Assembly (NCBI GenBank): GCA_035641315.1
Contig: DASQUK010000193.1
Location: 45,710 to 109,709, forward strand
Reading direction: 5' to 3'
DNA length: 64,000 bases
Source of the DNA: DASQUK01 sp035641315
GTDB lineage: Bacteria > Actinomycetota > Acidimicrobiia > Acidimicrobiales > VFJN01
The translations under genes were made by a program, and so were the position numbers. The notes under the pieces are model-generated. The model did no database searches, was not told where the DNA came from, and worked only from the letters and a program-made list of their open reading frames with translations. This document shows, in pieces, positions 14,455 through 23,592 of this stretch; the first letter of the stretch is position 1; the number at the start of each line of letters is the position of its first letter.

Positions 14455-15615
14455 TCAGTCCTCGAGCTGGCGGGCCAGCGACCGGCTGGCTTCGATGAAC
14501 TCGTCGACCATGTCGTAGACGATCTGAGCGGCCGGCTTCGACCGGTTCATGGTGCCGACGACCTGGCCGACGAAGTAGTTGGCCAGCTTCTCGGCACCGG
14601 ACCCCTTCCGGAACGCGGCCCGGTCGATGCGCCGGAGCGCCTCGTCGACGAGCACCGGCTGCATGGGCATGCCGAGCGGCGCCGGGGTCTTGGGGTCGTC
14701 CCACTCGTCTGTCCAGGCGCTGCGGAGCTGGCGGGCGGGCTTGCCCGTGCGCGACCGCGACCGGACCGTGTCGGCCGAGCCGGCGGCCAGGAACTTCTCC
14801 TTGACCACCGGGTTGGTCTCGGCCTCGTCGGTGGTCAGCCACACCGATCCGCACCACACGCCGGCGGCGCCGAGGGCCATGGCCGCGGCCATCTGCCGCC
14901 CGCGGCCGATGCCGCCGGCGCCCAGCACCGGCGTGTCGCCGACGGCGTCGACGATCTCGGGCAGCAGCACCATGGTCGCGATCTCGCCGGTGTGGCCCCC
15001 GGCCTCGTAGCCTTGGGCCACGATGAGGTCGACGCCGGCGGCCACGTGGCGCTCGGCGTGGTGGACCGCCCCGGCCAACGCACCGATGCGGCGGCCCTCG
15101 GCCTTGGCCCGCTCGATCATGGTCGCCGTCGGCGGGCCGAGCGCGTTGACCACCAGGGTGGTGCGGTAGGCGAGCGCGATGTCTAGTTGTGGCTCGGCCC
15201 GCTCGGCGGAGAAGATCATGCCGGCACCGGCACCGGCGTCGTCGACGGGACCGCCCCCCTCGGTCGGGCCGGCCGGCGAATCGGGCAGGTCGGGCACCTC
15301 GTAGCGACGGAGGATGTCGTCGACGAAGGCGACGTGCTCGGGCGGGATGAGCTCCCGGACGGCCTTGATGGGCAGGCCGCCCTCCTCGGCGCCGACGTAG
15401 CGCAGGGGCACGATGACGTCGACGCCGTAGGGGCGCTCCCCCACCTCGGCCTCGATCCAGGCGAGGTCGATGTCCAGCTGCTCGGGCGAGTGCGCGGCGG
15501 CGCCCAGCACGCCCATCCCGCCGGCCTTGGTGACGGCGGCCACCACGTCACGGCAGTGGCTGAAGGCGAAGATGGGCAGGTCGATGCCGAACATCTCGGT
15601 GACGGCGGTACGCAT
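14455..15615 (-). CDS. Nitronate monooxygenase-like flavin oxidoreductase
   Basis: 386 residues, an FMN TIM barrel of the nitronate monooxygenase/2-nitropropane dioxygenase family. The N-terminus MFGIDLPIFAFSHCRDVVAAV is typical. FMN-binding motifs are QGYEAGGHTGEI and VLGAGGIGRGRQMAAAMALG, the latter followed by VWCGSVWLTTDEAE. The nitronate-specific class I motif set cannot be confirmed by eye; many relatives act as NADPH-quinone or enoyl reductases. It is the last gene of the acyl-CoA carboxylase operon; its ATG abuts the hydratase stop with no gap, so they are co-translated. Confidence 0.87.
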   Translation of the reverse strand: MRTAVTEMFGIDLPIFAFSHCRDVVAAVTKAGGMGVLGAAAHSPEQLDIDLAWIEAEVGERPYGVDVIVPLRYVGAEEGGLPIKAVRELIPPEHVAFVDDILRRYEVPDLPDSPAGPTEGGGPVDDAGAGAGMIFSAERAEPQLDIALAYRTTLVVNALGPPTATMIERAKAEGRRIGALAGAVHHAERHVAAGVDLIVAQGYEAGGHTGEIATMVLLPEIVDAVGDTPVLGAGGIGRGRQMAAAMALGAAGVWCGSVWLTTDEAETNPVVKEKFLAAGSADTVRSRSRTGKPARQLRSAWTDEWDDPKTPAPLGMPMQPVLVDEALRRIDRAAFRKGSGAEKLANYFVGQVVGTMNRSKPAAQIVYDMVDEFIEASRSLARQLED

Positions 15616-16416
15616 CTATTGGGCTCCTTTGCCGGGCGCAGGGTGGACCCACGCGGCCGGGCGCTTCTCCAGGAAGGCTCTCATGCCCTCGGCGGCCTCG
15701 TCCCCCGCAAACAGCTGGGCCGACAGCTCGGCGGTCCAGCGGAACGCCTCGTCGACCGGGGTCCCCGGCACCTCCGCCAGCAGCCGCTTGGCCGCGGCGA
15801 TGGCCTCGGGCCCACCGGCGAGGAGGTCGGTGACGACGGCGTCGACGGCGGCGTCCAGCTCGTCGGCGGGCACGGCGGCGTTGATGAGCCCCATGCGCGC
15901 CGCCTCGCTGGCGGGGAAGCGGTTGCCGCGCAGGAAGGCCGCGCGGGCGTCGGCGGGCCGCAGCTTCGGCAGGCACACGACCGAGATGACCCCCGGCGCC
16001 ACGCCCACGCGCACCTCGGTGAAGCCGAACTTGGCGTCGTCGGTGGCGACCGAGACGTCCATGGCGGCGGCCAGGCCCATGCCGCCGGCGACGCAGTGGC
16101 CGGCGATGCGGCCCACATAGGGCTTGGGCGAGCGGGCGAACCGGCCGAACAGCTCGTTGGGGCTGCGGACCGCCGCCGGACCTTTGCCCGGGCGGGCGGC
16201 CGATCCCGACGACCGCTCGGACAGGTTGGCGCCGGCGCAGAACACGTTCCCCGTATTGGTGAGGACCACCACCCGCACCTCCGGGTCGGCATCGGCGGCG
16301 TCGAGCGCGTCGGTGAGCTCGCGCACCAGCCGTTCCCCGAGGGCGTTGCGGTTGGCTTCGTCCGCCAGGGTGACGGTGAGCACCCCGCCGACGAGCTCGG
16401 TCTCGACGACGCTCAC
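15616..16416 (-). CDS. Enoyl-CoA hydratase, methylglutaconyl/isohexenylglutaconyl-CoA hydratase-like
   Basis: 266 residues, crotonase fold. The oxyanion hole comprises FCAGANLSE and GHCVAGGMGLAAA. The active-site segment reads FGFTEVRVGVAPGVISVVCLP. The pattern FTEVRxGxxPxxIS is the one I associate with LiuC/AtuE-type hydratases, which have a single catalytic Glu, rather than with the two-Glu FGxPE...GAGGTQRL of general enoyl-CoA hydratases. This fits the linked carboxylase, since methylglutaconyl-CoA (or its isohexenyl analogue) would be the carboxylase product. It starts 1 base after the stop of the upstream gene. Confidence 0.85.
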   Translation of the reverse strand: MSVVETELVGGVLTVTLADEANRNALGERLVRELTDALDAADADPEVRVVVLTNTGNVFCAGANLSERSSGSAARPGKGPAAVRSPNELFGRFARSPKPYVGRIAGHCVAGGMGLAAAMDVSVATDDAKFGFTEVRVGVAPGVISVVCLPKLRPADARAAFLRGNRFPASEAARMGLINAAVPADELDAAVDAVVTDLLAGGPEAIAAAKRLLAEVPGTPVDEAFRWTAELSAQLFAGDEAAEGMRAFLEKRPAAWVHPAPGKGAQ

Positions 16417-16417
16417 G

Positions 16418-17221
16418 TCACGCCCTCGTGCCGGGACGCGGGCCGTCGGTAGGTGGGCCGGCGAACGCCTGGGCCTTCTCCAGCCAGTCGCGGGCCAGCG
16501 CGCCCGTGACCTCGAGGGCCGTGTCGTCCACGTGGCGGCGCTGGGTCACCACGAGGCAGAAGTCCTCGGCCGGCCCGGTGACGACGCTGGCGTCGTGGTC
16601 GTCTTGGCCATCGCCGAACCGCCAGACAGCGCCCGATGGCGCGGTGAGCTCGACCCTCACGCCGCCGGCGGGTGGTTCGAGGCCGCGGTTCATGTAGCTC
16701 CAGCCCCGGGTGATGACCCCCAGCTGGGCGATGTGGCGGAGCCGGTCGGTGGCGGGGCGCGCGGCGCCCACGGCGTCGACCACGTCTTGGCCGTGGGCCC
16801 AGCACTCCATGAGCCGAGCCGTCAGGAACGACCGGGCGCCCATCGGCGGCCCGTACCACGCGACCCGCGTGCCGTCCTCGAGCTTGTCGGCGGCTTGGCC
16901 GAGCCGGCACCGGTTGGTCCGCCAAGCCGCGAGCAGCTCAGTCGGGGCCAGTTGGCGCTGGAGCATGAGATCGTCGGCATGGTCGCCGGCGTCCCGCAGC
17001 TCCTTCACCGAGGCGCGGAAGGCGTCCGGGTCGGTGATGGCGAGGACGGCGGTGCCGTCGAAGTACGTGAGGTGCCCGATCTGATCGGCCACGCTCCAGC
17101 CGAGACTCGGCGTGGCCAGCCGCCACTGGATGTCGGTCAGGCCCGCGACGACCGCGTCGAGGGCGTCCTGCTCGGCGCGCAGGTCGGCGGTGACTTCGGA
17201 CAGCGGGGGACGTGCGCTCAT
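16418..17221 (-). CDS. TIGR03084-family metal-binding protein (DinB/MDMPI fold)
   Basis: 267 residues from the ATG at 17221. The N-terminal four-helix DinB/maleylpyruvate-isomerase-like domain carries GWSVADQIGHLTYFDG (first metal His) and LMECWAHGQDVVDA (further His). The C-terminal half, VRVELTAPSGAVWRFGDGQ onward, is the conserved extra domain of TIGR03084 proteins, ending WLEKAQAF. Mycothiol-dependent enzymes share the fold, but no reaction is known for this family. It lies inside the catabolic operon; the gene upstream is the TetR regulator, 88 bases away across a hairpin. Confidence 0.82.
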   Translation of the reverse strand: MSARPPLSEVTADLRAEQDALDAVVAGLTDIQWRLATPSLGWSVADQIGHLTYFDGTAVLAITDPDAFRASVKELRDAGDHADDLMLQRQLAPTELLAAWRTNRCRLGQAADKLEDGTRVAWYGPPMGARSFLTARLMECWAHGQDVVDAVGAARPATDRLRHIAQLGVITRGWSYMNRGLEPPAGGVRVELTAPSGAVWRFGDGQDDHDASVVTGPAEDFCLVVTQRRHVDDTALEVTGALARDWLEKAQAFAGPPTDGPRPGTRA

Positions 17222-17253
17222 CGGTGCACCCTTCGGGCAGCGCCAATGAGCGA

Positions 17254-17270
17254 TCGCCGCTTCGCGGCGA
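17254..17270. terminator. Hairpin between the TetR and TIGR03084 genes
   Basis: TCGCCGC-TTC-GCGGCGA forms a perfect 7-bp GC stem with a 3-nt loop in the 88-base gap. No T-run follows, so it may be a weak terminator, an RNA-processing site or a spacer hairpin rather than a full stop to transcription. Confidence 0.35.
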
Positions 17271-17309
17271 GTAACGCACTGTGTCCATGATTCGCTCGCT
17301 GACGCTCGC

Positions 17310-17990
17310 TCATTCTCCTCCTCGGGGGGCGGCGGCCCGCAGGCCCCGCAGCACCAGGTCGACGACCGCGTCGGCCGCCTGCTTGGGCGACGATCGCAGC
17401 GTGGGGATGACCTCGGGCCGGGAGTAGAACCGGCCCAGGCCGGCAAGCACCCGGGCGACGGCGGCGGTGTCGACGTCGGCGATGTCGCCGCGTTCGAGAG
17501 CGAGGTCGAGCAGGGCGCGGGTCACCTCGAACAGGTACTCGTTGTGGCCGTCCTCGAGCTGCTGGGCGGCCGGCACGGCGGCGAGGTCGCGGGCGAACGC
17601 CGCGCTCCAACCGCTGACCGCGAACGTCGCGGCCTCGAGGTAGGCGCGCACCGCGACCAGCGGCGCGACGTCCTCCGCAATGGCGTCGCGGGCCATGCGA
17701 CCGATCCGCCACAGCTTGCGGTCGACCACCATCAGGACCAGCTCGTCCCGGCTCGACGCCAGTGCGTAGAGCGTGCGCAACGAGCAGTTGAGGCGGCCCG
17801 CGAGCTCCGCCATGGTCAGGTCCGCGAAGCCGGAGGCGAAGACCTGCTCCATCTGGTCGAGCAGCTCGCGCTGGCGGTCGGTCAACTGCCGCTCCCGCTC
17901 GCGGTCGAGCACGGGGCGCGGCCGCCGCACGGCCCGGAGCCGGCGCCCCATCTCGTCGACGGCGGTGGCGTGGGCCGTGGTCGGCGTCAT
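17310..17990 (-). CDS. TetR-family regulator of the carboxylase operon
   Basis: 226 residues. The helix-turn-helix is LTMAELAGRLNCSLRTLYALASSRDELVLM at about 55-85, preceded by a basic stretch (LDRERERQLTDRQREL), and the rest is the all-helical ligand domain. Its ATG overlaps the AtuA stop (ATGA), so it is co-transcribed with the pathway it presumably controls, as a ligand-responsive repressor. The palindrome at 23536-23567 in the divergent promoter region is the best candidate operator. Family membership is sure; the target and the inducer, probably an acyl-CoA or terpenoid acid, are inferred. Confidence 0.88.
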   Translation of the reverse strand: MTPTTAHATAVDEMGRRLRAVRRPRPVLDRERERQLTDRQRELLDQMEQVFASGFADLTMAELAGRLNCSLRTLYALASSRDELVLMVVDRKLWRIGRMARDAIAEDVAPLVAVRAYLEAATFAVSGWSAAFARDLAAVPAAQQLEDGHNEYLFEVTRALLDLALERGDIADVDTAAVARVLAGLGRFYSRPEVIPTLRSSPKQAADAVVDLVLRGLRAAAPRGGE

Positions 17991-19753
17991 GGGCGCAGGC
18001 CGGCGGGGACGTCGACGACCCGGGCGCGCAGCCATTCGCCCAAGCTCTTGGCTTGGCCGTCCTGGCGGGTCGAGGCCGCGACGCCCTCCTGCAGCAGGCC
18101 GTGGATCACGAAGTTGAGCGCCCGCAGGTTGGGCAGGCGGTGGCGGTCGACGGCGAGGTCGGAGGTCTCGGGCAGCAGCGCCCGCAGCCGCTCCACGCTC
18201 AGGAACCGGTCGAGCCAGGCCCATGCCTCGTCGCTGCGCGCGAACACGCCCAGGTTGGCGTTGCCGCCCTTGTCGCCCGAGCGGGCACCGACCACCCGGC
18301 CCAGCGCCGCCGGCACCGTCTCGCCGGCGGGCGGCGACACGCGGGGCCCGGGCGCCGGCTCGATGTCGGGGGCTGCGGCGGGCGCCGGCGCCACGGAATC
18401 GACGACCGTCGCGTCGCCGCCAAGGACGACCACGTGCTGGGGCACCAGCTCGGCGGGCACCACCGCGGGACGGTAGACGCCGTAGGGGCGGGCCTCGCGG
18501 GGTCCCCCGCCGACGCCGAAAAAGCCGGGGATCGTCGCCAAGCCCAGCTCCACCATGGCGTTCGACACGGCGCGGCCGACCTTGCGCTCGTCGGGGTCCT
18601 TGAGCGTGAGCCGCCACACGGCGACCGCCTCCTCGTTGGTGGCGGGATCGGCCTCGTCGGTGCGGACCAGGCGGGTGGTGACGCTGGCGAAGTCGGCCGG
18701 CTTGTAGGGGCACGCCTCCCAGAACGCGCCCTCCACGAGCTGGGCCTTGGCGTCGATGTCGAGCCCGGTCAGGGCCACGCCGATGTCGTTGCGGAAGCCG
18801 CCCAGCTCGTTCATCGCCACCTTCAGCGTGGCGGGCGGCGGCTCGCCCCGCGTGCCGTGGATGCGGACCCGATCGGGGCCCTGCTGGTCGAGCTGGATGG
18901 TGTCGAAGCGGGCGGTGACGTCGGGCCCGAGGTAGGCGGGGCTGTCGATCTCGTAGAGGAGCTGCGACGTGACGGTGCCGATCGACACCTCGCCGCCGGT
19001 CCCGTCGTGCTTGCCGATGACCGATGAGCCGTCGGCGGCGATCTCGGCCCAGGGGAAGCCGACCCGCGTCATGCCCGGCACCTCGGTGAAGAACGAGTAG
19101 TTGCCGCCGGTGGCCTGCGTGCCGCACTCGATGACGTGCCCGGCGACCACCGAGCCGGCCAGGGCGTCCCAGTCGTCGCGGGACCAGCCGTGGTGCCAGG
19201 CGGCCGGCCCGCACACCACCGCGGCGTCGGTCGTGCGGCCGGTCACCACGATGTCGGCCCCTCGGTCGAGCGCCTCGACGATCCCCCAGCACCCGAAGTA
19301 GGCGTTGGCGCTGATGAACCGGGACGTGTCGCCCACCGGCTCGCCGGTCTCGAAGTGTGAGAGGTCCACACCCGCGGCCACCAGCTCGTCGAGCCGGGGC
19401 AGGATGTTGTCGCCGCTGACGTACGCGATCGTCGGCGCCAGCCCCAGCCGGTCGGCCACGTCCGCGACGGCCTCGGCGCAGCCCGCCGGGTCGAGGCCGC
19501 CGGCGTTGGACACCACCTTGATGCCCCGATCGAGGCAGGTGCCCATGACCTGCTCCATCTGCGTGACGAAGCTGCGGGCGTAGCCGCCACCGGGGCGCTT
19601 GGCCTGGGTGCGGGCCAGGATCAGCATCGTCAGTTCGGCCAGCCAGTCGCCGGTGAGCACGTCGATGGGCCCGCCCTCGACCATCTCCCGGGCCGCGGAC
19701 AGGCGATCGCCGTAGAACCCGGAGCAGTTGGCGATGCGGACGGGATCACTCAT
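17987..19753 (-). CDS. AtuA-family protein (DUF1446, acyclic terpene utilisation)
   Basis: 588 residues from the ATG at 19753. The N-terminal ~440 residues match AtuA/DUF1446: IANCSGFYGDRLSAAREMVE, DVLTGDWLAELTMLILAR, KVVSNAGGLDP, YVSGDN and GRTTDAAVVCGPAAWHHGW. The C-terminal ~120 residues carry ARSGDKGGNANLGVFAR, also typical. AtuA is essential for growth on citronellol or geraniol in Pseudomonas, but its reaction is unknown. It overlaps the carboxylase alpha gene by 8 bases and the TetR gene by 4, in the middle of the operon. Confidence 0.9.
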   Translation of the reverse strand: MSDPVRIANCSGFYGDRLSAAREMVEGGPIDVLTGDWLAELTMLILARTQAKRPGGGYARSFVTQMEQVMGTCLDRGIKVVSNAGGLDPAGCAEAVADVADRLGLAPTIAYVSGDNILPRLDELVAAGVDLSHFETGEPVGDTSRFISANAYFGCWGIVEALDRGADIVVTGRTTDAAVVCGPAAWHHGWSRDDWDALAGSVVAGHVIECGTQATGGNYSFFTEVPGMTRVGFPWAEIAADGSSVIGKHDGTGGEVSIGTVTSQLLYEIDSPAYLGPDVTARFDTIQLDQQGPDRVRIHGTRGEPPPATLKVAMNELGGFRNDIGVALTGLDIDAKAQLVEGAFWEACPYKPADFASVTTRLVRTDEADPATNEEAVAVWRLTLKDPDERKVGRAVSNAMVELGLATIPGFFGVGGGPREARPYGVYRPAVVPAELVPQHVVVLGGDATVVDSVAPAPAAAPDIEPAPGPRVSPPAGETVPAALGRVVGARSGDKGGNANLGVFARSDEAWAWLDRFLSVERLRALLPETSDLAVDRHRLPNLRALNFVIHGLLQEGVAASTRQDGQAKSLGEWLRARVVDVPAGLRP

Positions 19754-21713
19754 CGGGTGCCGCCTCTTCGAGCACGAGCAGCACGGTGCCGTTCTCGACG
19801 TGGGTGCCCTTTGCCACCCGGACCTCGGCCACCACACCGTCGGCGGGGGCGCGCACCTGGTGCTCCATCTTCATGGCCTCCAGCACCACAAGCGTCTGGC
19901 CGGCGTCCACCACGTCGCCGGGCGCGCAGCGGACGTCGAGGATGACGCCCGGCATCGGCGCCACCAGCCCGCCGGCGGTAGCTGCGGGACCGGGGACCAC
20001 GAAGCGGGGCACGACGTCGAAGCTCACCGTGCCCCGCGCCACCTGCACGTGGAGCCGGTCGCCGGCACGGGTCACCGGCGCCGAGGTGCGCCGGCCGTCG
20101 ATCTCGGCGTCGATGCCCGTCGGCCACCAGCGTTGGACCCGGGCGGTGCGCGGGTCGGCGCCGTCGCCGTCGGTGCCGGCTTCGCCGACCGCCAGGGCGA
20201 ACGTGCCGTCGCGGCGGGAGCGGTAGCGCACCTCGATGCTGCGGTCGCCGTGGGCCAGCTTCACCCGCTCGTCGGGGAGCCGGCCACTGCGCCAGCCGCC
20301 CGGCACGGTCGTCAGCACCGTTGCCCGCGATCGGTTCTCCGCCTGCAGCCACAGGGCGGCGAGCGCCGCGGCCCGCTCGAGGTCCGCGTCGGCCAGGTCC
20401 AGGGTCGCCGGCGGCGCGGCACGGTCGAGGAAGTCGGTGGTGGTGTCGCCGGCGAGGTAGTCCGGGTGGCGCAGGATGCCCGCCAGCAGGTCGCGGTTCG
20501 TCGCCACACCGCCGAGGTGCAGCCGCTCCAGCGCCAGCGCCAGCCGGCTGGCCGCCTCGGTGCGGGTCGGGGCGTGGGCCACCACCTTCGCCAGCATGGG
20601 GTCGAAGTCGACCCCCACCACCGACCCGGTCTCCACTCCGGTCTCCCAGCGCACGGCCGGCTCGGCCGCGGGCGCGAAGGCGGCCAGCGTCCCCGTGGCG
20701 GGCAGGAACCCGGCGGTCGGGTCCTCGGCGTACAGGCGGGCCTCGATGGCGTGGCCACTGAACGCGATCGCGTCCTGCCCGTAGCCCAGCGGCTCGCCGG
20801 CGGCGATCCGCAGCTGCTCGCGCACGAGATCGACGCCGGTCACCTGCTCGGTGACCGGGTGCTCGACCTGCAGCCGGGTGTTGACCTCGAGGAAGAAGAA
20901 CTCGCCGCTGTCGTCGTCGAGCAGGAACTCGACCGTGCCGGCCGACCGGTAGCCGATGGCCCGGGCCAGCCGCAGCGCGGCGTCGCCCATGGCCGCCCGC
21001 CGCCCCTGATCGACCGCAGGCGACGGCGATTCCTCGACGATCTTCTGGTGGCGGCGCTGGATCGAGCACTCGCGCTCCCCCAGGTGCACCAGGCCGCCGT
21101 GGGCGTCGCCGAGGACCTGGATCTCGACGTGGCGCGCCCGCGGCAGGTAGCGCTCGAGGAACACGCGCCCGTCGCCGAAGGCGCCGGCGGCCTCGCGTCC
21201 CGCCGCGGCCACGGCGTCGGCCAGATCGACGGGGGACTCCACGATGCGCATGCCCTTGCCCCCGCCGCCGGCGGCCGCCTTCACCAGCAGCGGGTAGCCC
21301 ACCGCACGGTCGTCGGTGGCGTCGTCGGACGAGCCCAGCGTGGGGACGCCGGCGGCGATCGCGGCCCGCTTGGCGGCCAGCTTGTCGCCCATCGCCGCGA
21401 TGACATCGGGCGGCGGACCGACCCAGGTCAGGCCGGCCGCGGCCACGGCGGCCGCGAACTCGGCGTTCTCGGCCAGGAAGCCGTACCCCGGGTGGACCGC
21501 GTCGGCGCCGGTGGCCGCCGCGGCGGCGATGATCGCTGGGCCGTCCAGGTAGCCCCCGGGTAGCAGCATCGCCTCGTCCGCCTCGGCCACGAACGGGGCG
21601 TCGGCGTCGGCCTCGGCGTAGACGGCCACGCAGCGCAGCCCCATCGCCCGCGCCGTGCGGAACACCCGCCGGGCGATCTCCCCGCGGTTGGCGACCAGAA
21701 CGCTGCGGATCAC
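19746..21713 (-). CDS. Biotin-dependent acyl-CoA carboxylase, alpha subunit
   Basis: 655 residues from the GTG at 21713 (VIRSVLVANRGEIARRV); an ATG at 21740 would add nine residues. The biotin carboxylase domain runs from 1 to about 450: HPGYGFLAENAEF, KAAAGGGGKGMR (ATP loop), FLERYLPRARHVEIQ and FLEVNTRLQVEHPVTE. A linker (BT-like) domain follows, and the C-terminal biotin carrier domain holds the biotin lysine in EAMKMEH. Domain order and length fit methylcrotonyl-, geranyl- or propionyl-CoA carboxylase alpha subunits. With the beta subunit just upstream it forms the holoenzyme. Confidence 0.95.
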   Translation of the reverse strand: MIRSVLVANRGEIARRVFRTARAMGLRCVAVYAEADADAPFVAEADEAMLLPGGYLDGPAIIAAAAATGADAVHPGYGFLAENAEFAAAVAAAGLTWVGPPPDVIAAMGDKLAAKRAAIAAGVPTLGSSDDATDDRAVGYPLLVKAAAGGGGKGMRIVESPVDLADAVAAAGREAAGAFGDGRVFLERYLPRARHVEIQVLGDAHGGLVHLGERECSIQRRHQKIVEESPSPAVDQGRRAAMGDAALRLARAIGYRSAGTVEFLLDDDSGEFFFLEVNTRLQVEHPVTEQVTGVDLVREQLRIAAGEPLGYGQDAIAFSGHAIEARLYAEDPTAGFLPATGTLAAFAPAAEPAVRWETGVETGSVVGVDFDPMLAKVVAHAPTRTEAASRLALALERLHLGGVATNRDLLAGILRHPDYLAGDTTTDFLDRAAPPATLDLADADLERAAALAALWLQAENRSRATVLTTVPGGWRSGRLPDERVKLAHGDRSIEVRYRSRRDGTFALAVGEAGTDGDGADPRTARVQRWWPTGIDAEIDGRRTSAPVTRAGDRLHVQVARGTVSFDVVPRFVVPGPAATAGGLVAPMPGVILDVRCAPGDVVDAGQTLVVLEAMKMEHQVRAPADGVVAEVRVAKGTHVENGTVLLVLEEAAPDE

Positions 21714-21736
21714 GGCAGCCCCCCGACCGGCGCGGG

Positions 21737-21842
21737 GCATCCCGAGGCAATAGGTTCCACGGCCCGGAGGGCGAGGTCATGGCCTTCAGATGTGAAACCC
21801 ATGACCTCGGGCTCGGTCCGGTGAAACCTACGACCTCGGGCT
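21737..21842. repeat. Repeat cluster between the carboxylase subunit genes
   Basis: Contains one GAGGCAATAGG motif (21743 onward, shared with the repeats at 45987-46081), an inverted pair GAGGTCATGG (21773-21782) / CCATGACCTC (21799-21808), and a near-perfect 21-bp direct repeat TGAAACCYAYGACCTCGGGCT less its last base at 21793-21813 and 21822-21842. It fills most of the 157-base gap between the beta stop and the alpha start. Confidence 0.7.
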
Positions 21843-21870
21843 GCTGGCCCGGCTCGCCCGTCCGAGCGGT

Positions 21871-23520
21871 TCATAGACGGAACACCCCGTAGCCGGGGGC
21901 GCCCTCGATGGCCCGGTTGCGCACCACCGACAGGCACATCCCCAGCACCGTACGGGTGTCGCGCGGGTCGATGATGCCGTCGTCGCTGACGGCGCCGGTG
22001 GCGACGAGGGCGAGCGATCCCTTCTCCTGGGCCCGCTCCACGGCCGCCACGATCCTGGCATCCTCTTCCTCGTCGAACTCGACGCCCTTGCGCGCCGCCT
22101 GCCCCCGCCGGACCTGCGACATGACCCCGGCGATCTGCTTGGGTCCCATCACCGCGATCTTGGCCGTGGGCCACAGGAAGGTGAACCGGTTGCCGAACGC
22201 CCGCCCCGACATCCCGTAGGTGCCGGCCCCGTACGACGAGCCGATGATCACCGTGAGGTGGGGCACCGTGGAGTTGGCGACGGCGTTGATCATCTGCGAG
22301 CCCTTCTTGATGATCCCGGCCGCCTCGTAGTCGCGCCCGACCATGTAGCCGGTGATGTTCTGGAGGAACAGGAGTGGCACGTCGATCTGGTTGGAGAGCT
22401 GGATGAAGTGGGCCGCCTTCTCGGCGCCCTCGGGGTAGATCACCCCGTTGTTGCCGAGGATCCCGACGGGGTAGCCATGGATCTCGGCCCAGCCGCAGAT
22501 CACGGTCGACCCGTAGCGCCCCTTGAACTCCTCGAAGCGGGAGCCGTCGACCACCCGGGCGATGACGTCGCGCACGTCCACCTGCTGGCGCAGGTCGCGG
22601 CTCACCAGTCCCAGAAGCTCCTCGGGGTCGTGGACCGGCTCGGCGATCTGCCCGGCCGGCCCCGGCCCCGGCTTGCGCCAGTTGAGGTGCGAGACCACCT
22701 CGCGGCACATCCGGATGGCGTCCATCTCGTCCTCGGCGAAGTCGTCGCCCAACCCCGACACCTCGGCGTGCAGCCGGGCACCGCCCAGGGTCTCGTCGTC
22801 GCTCTCCTCGCCGGTCGCCATCTTCACCAGCGGCGGCCCGGCCAGGAACACCTTCGACTGCTCCTTGACCACGATCACGTAGTCGGAGAGCCCGGGCTGG
22901 TAGGCGCCGCCGGCCGTCGACGAGCCGAACACCACGCACACCGTGGGGATGCCGAGCTTGGACAGCTCGATCATCTCGTAGAACGACCGACCGGTCTCGG
23001 CGAAATGCGTCGTCTGGGCCCGCCGGCGGCCGCTGTCGCCACCGCCGCCGCCGGTCTCGACCCGCAGGTCGGCGCCGGCGGACTCCACGAAGCTCACGTA
23101 GGGGATGCGGTTGTCGCGGGCGAGCTCGATGGCCCGCATCCACTTCTTCAGCGCGTAGGGCGTGAGCGCCCCACCCAGCACCGACGGGTCGTTGCCCATC
23201 ACGACGCACTCGACGCCGGCGATGACGCCGATGCCCACCACCATGCCGCCGCCCAGCGCGTAGTCCGAGCCGTAGCCGGCCAGCGCGCTGACCTCGAGGA
23301 ACGGGCTGTCGGGGTCGAGCACGGCGGCGATCCGCTCGCGAATGGGCAGCTTGCCCCGGGACCGCAGGCGCGCGATCGCCTCGGGGCCGCCCCCGGCCTC
23401 TGCCTGGTCGAGCAGGTCCTCGATGACGGCGAGCTGCTCGAGCATGTCGGCACGGTTGTGCGCGAACGCCTCGTCGCCGGTGTCGAGCGTCGACGGGAGC
23501 GGCGGGGCCAGCAACGACAT
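21871..23520 (-). CDS. Biotin-dependent acyl-CoA carboxylase, beta (carboxyltransferase) subunit
   Basis: 549 residues from the ATG at 23520; this start is preferred over the GTG at 23532 because TAGTGT lies 8 nt before it, a leaderless -10 position. N-terminal domain: RGKLPIRERIAAVLDPDSPF, MVVGIGVIAGVECVVMGND, and SAGADL; C-terminal: FLQNITGYMVGRDYEAAGII, GSSYGAGTYGMSGRAF, and WPTAKIAVMGPKQIAGVM. These are hallmark methylcrotonyl/geranyl-CoA carboxyltransferase motifs, distinct from propionyl-type enzymes. The residue pair separating the two substrates needs alignment. It is the first gene of the operon, divergent from the SDR. Confidence 0.95.
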   Translation of the reverse strand: MSLLAPPLPSTLDTGDEAFAHNRADMLEQLAVIEDLLDQAEAGGGPEAIARLRSRGKLPIRERIAAVLDPDSPFLEVSALAGYGSDYALGGGMVVGIGVIAGVECVVMGNDPSVLGGALTPYALKKWMRAIELARDNRIPYVSFVESAGADLRVETGGGGGDSGRRRAQTTHFAETGRSFYEMIELSKLGIPTVCVVFGSSTAGGAYQPGLSDYVIVVKEQSKVFLAGPPLVKMATGEESDDETLGGARLHAEVSGLGDDFAEDEMDAIRMCREVVSHLNWRKPGPGPAGQIAEPVHDPEELLGLVSRDLRQQVDVRDVIARVVDGSRFEEFKGRYGSTVICGWAEIHGYPVGILGNNGVIYPEGAEKAAHFIQLSNQIDVPLLFLQNITGYMVGRDYEAAGIIKKGSQMINAVANSTVPHLTVIIGSSYGAGTYGMSGRAFGNRFTFLWPTAKIAVMGPKQIAGVMSQVRRGQAARKGVEFDEEEDARIVAAVERAQEKGSLALVATGAVSDDGIIDPRDTRTVLGMCLSVVRNRAIEGAPGYGVFRL

Positions 23521-23535
23521 GTCGCCGAACACTAA

Positions 23536-23567
23536 GGCGGTAATCCGTGGGTGTCCAGATTACCGCC
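23536..23567. promoter_or_regulatory. Palindrome over both -35 regions of divergent promoters
   Basis: GGCGGTAATC and GATTACCGCC are perfect 10-bp inverted repeats 12 bases apart. To the left, the carboxylase operon has a TAGTGT -10 box (23534-23529, minus strand); to the right the SDR has TAGGGT (23580-23585). The expected -35 regions of both promoters fall inside the palindrome. It is a candidate operator for the operon's TetR protein. That assignment is inference. Confidence 0.6.
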
Positions 23568-23592
23568 ACGAGGCGTGGCTAGGGTCCCCCGC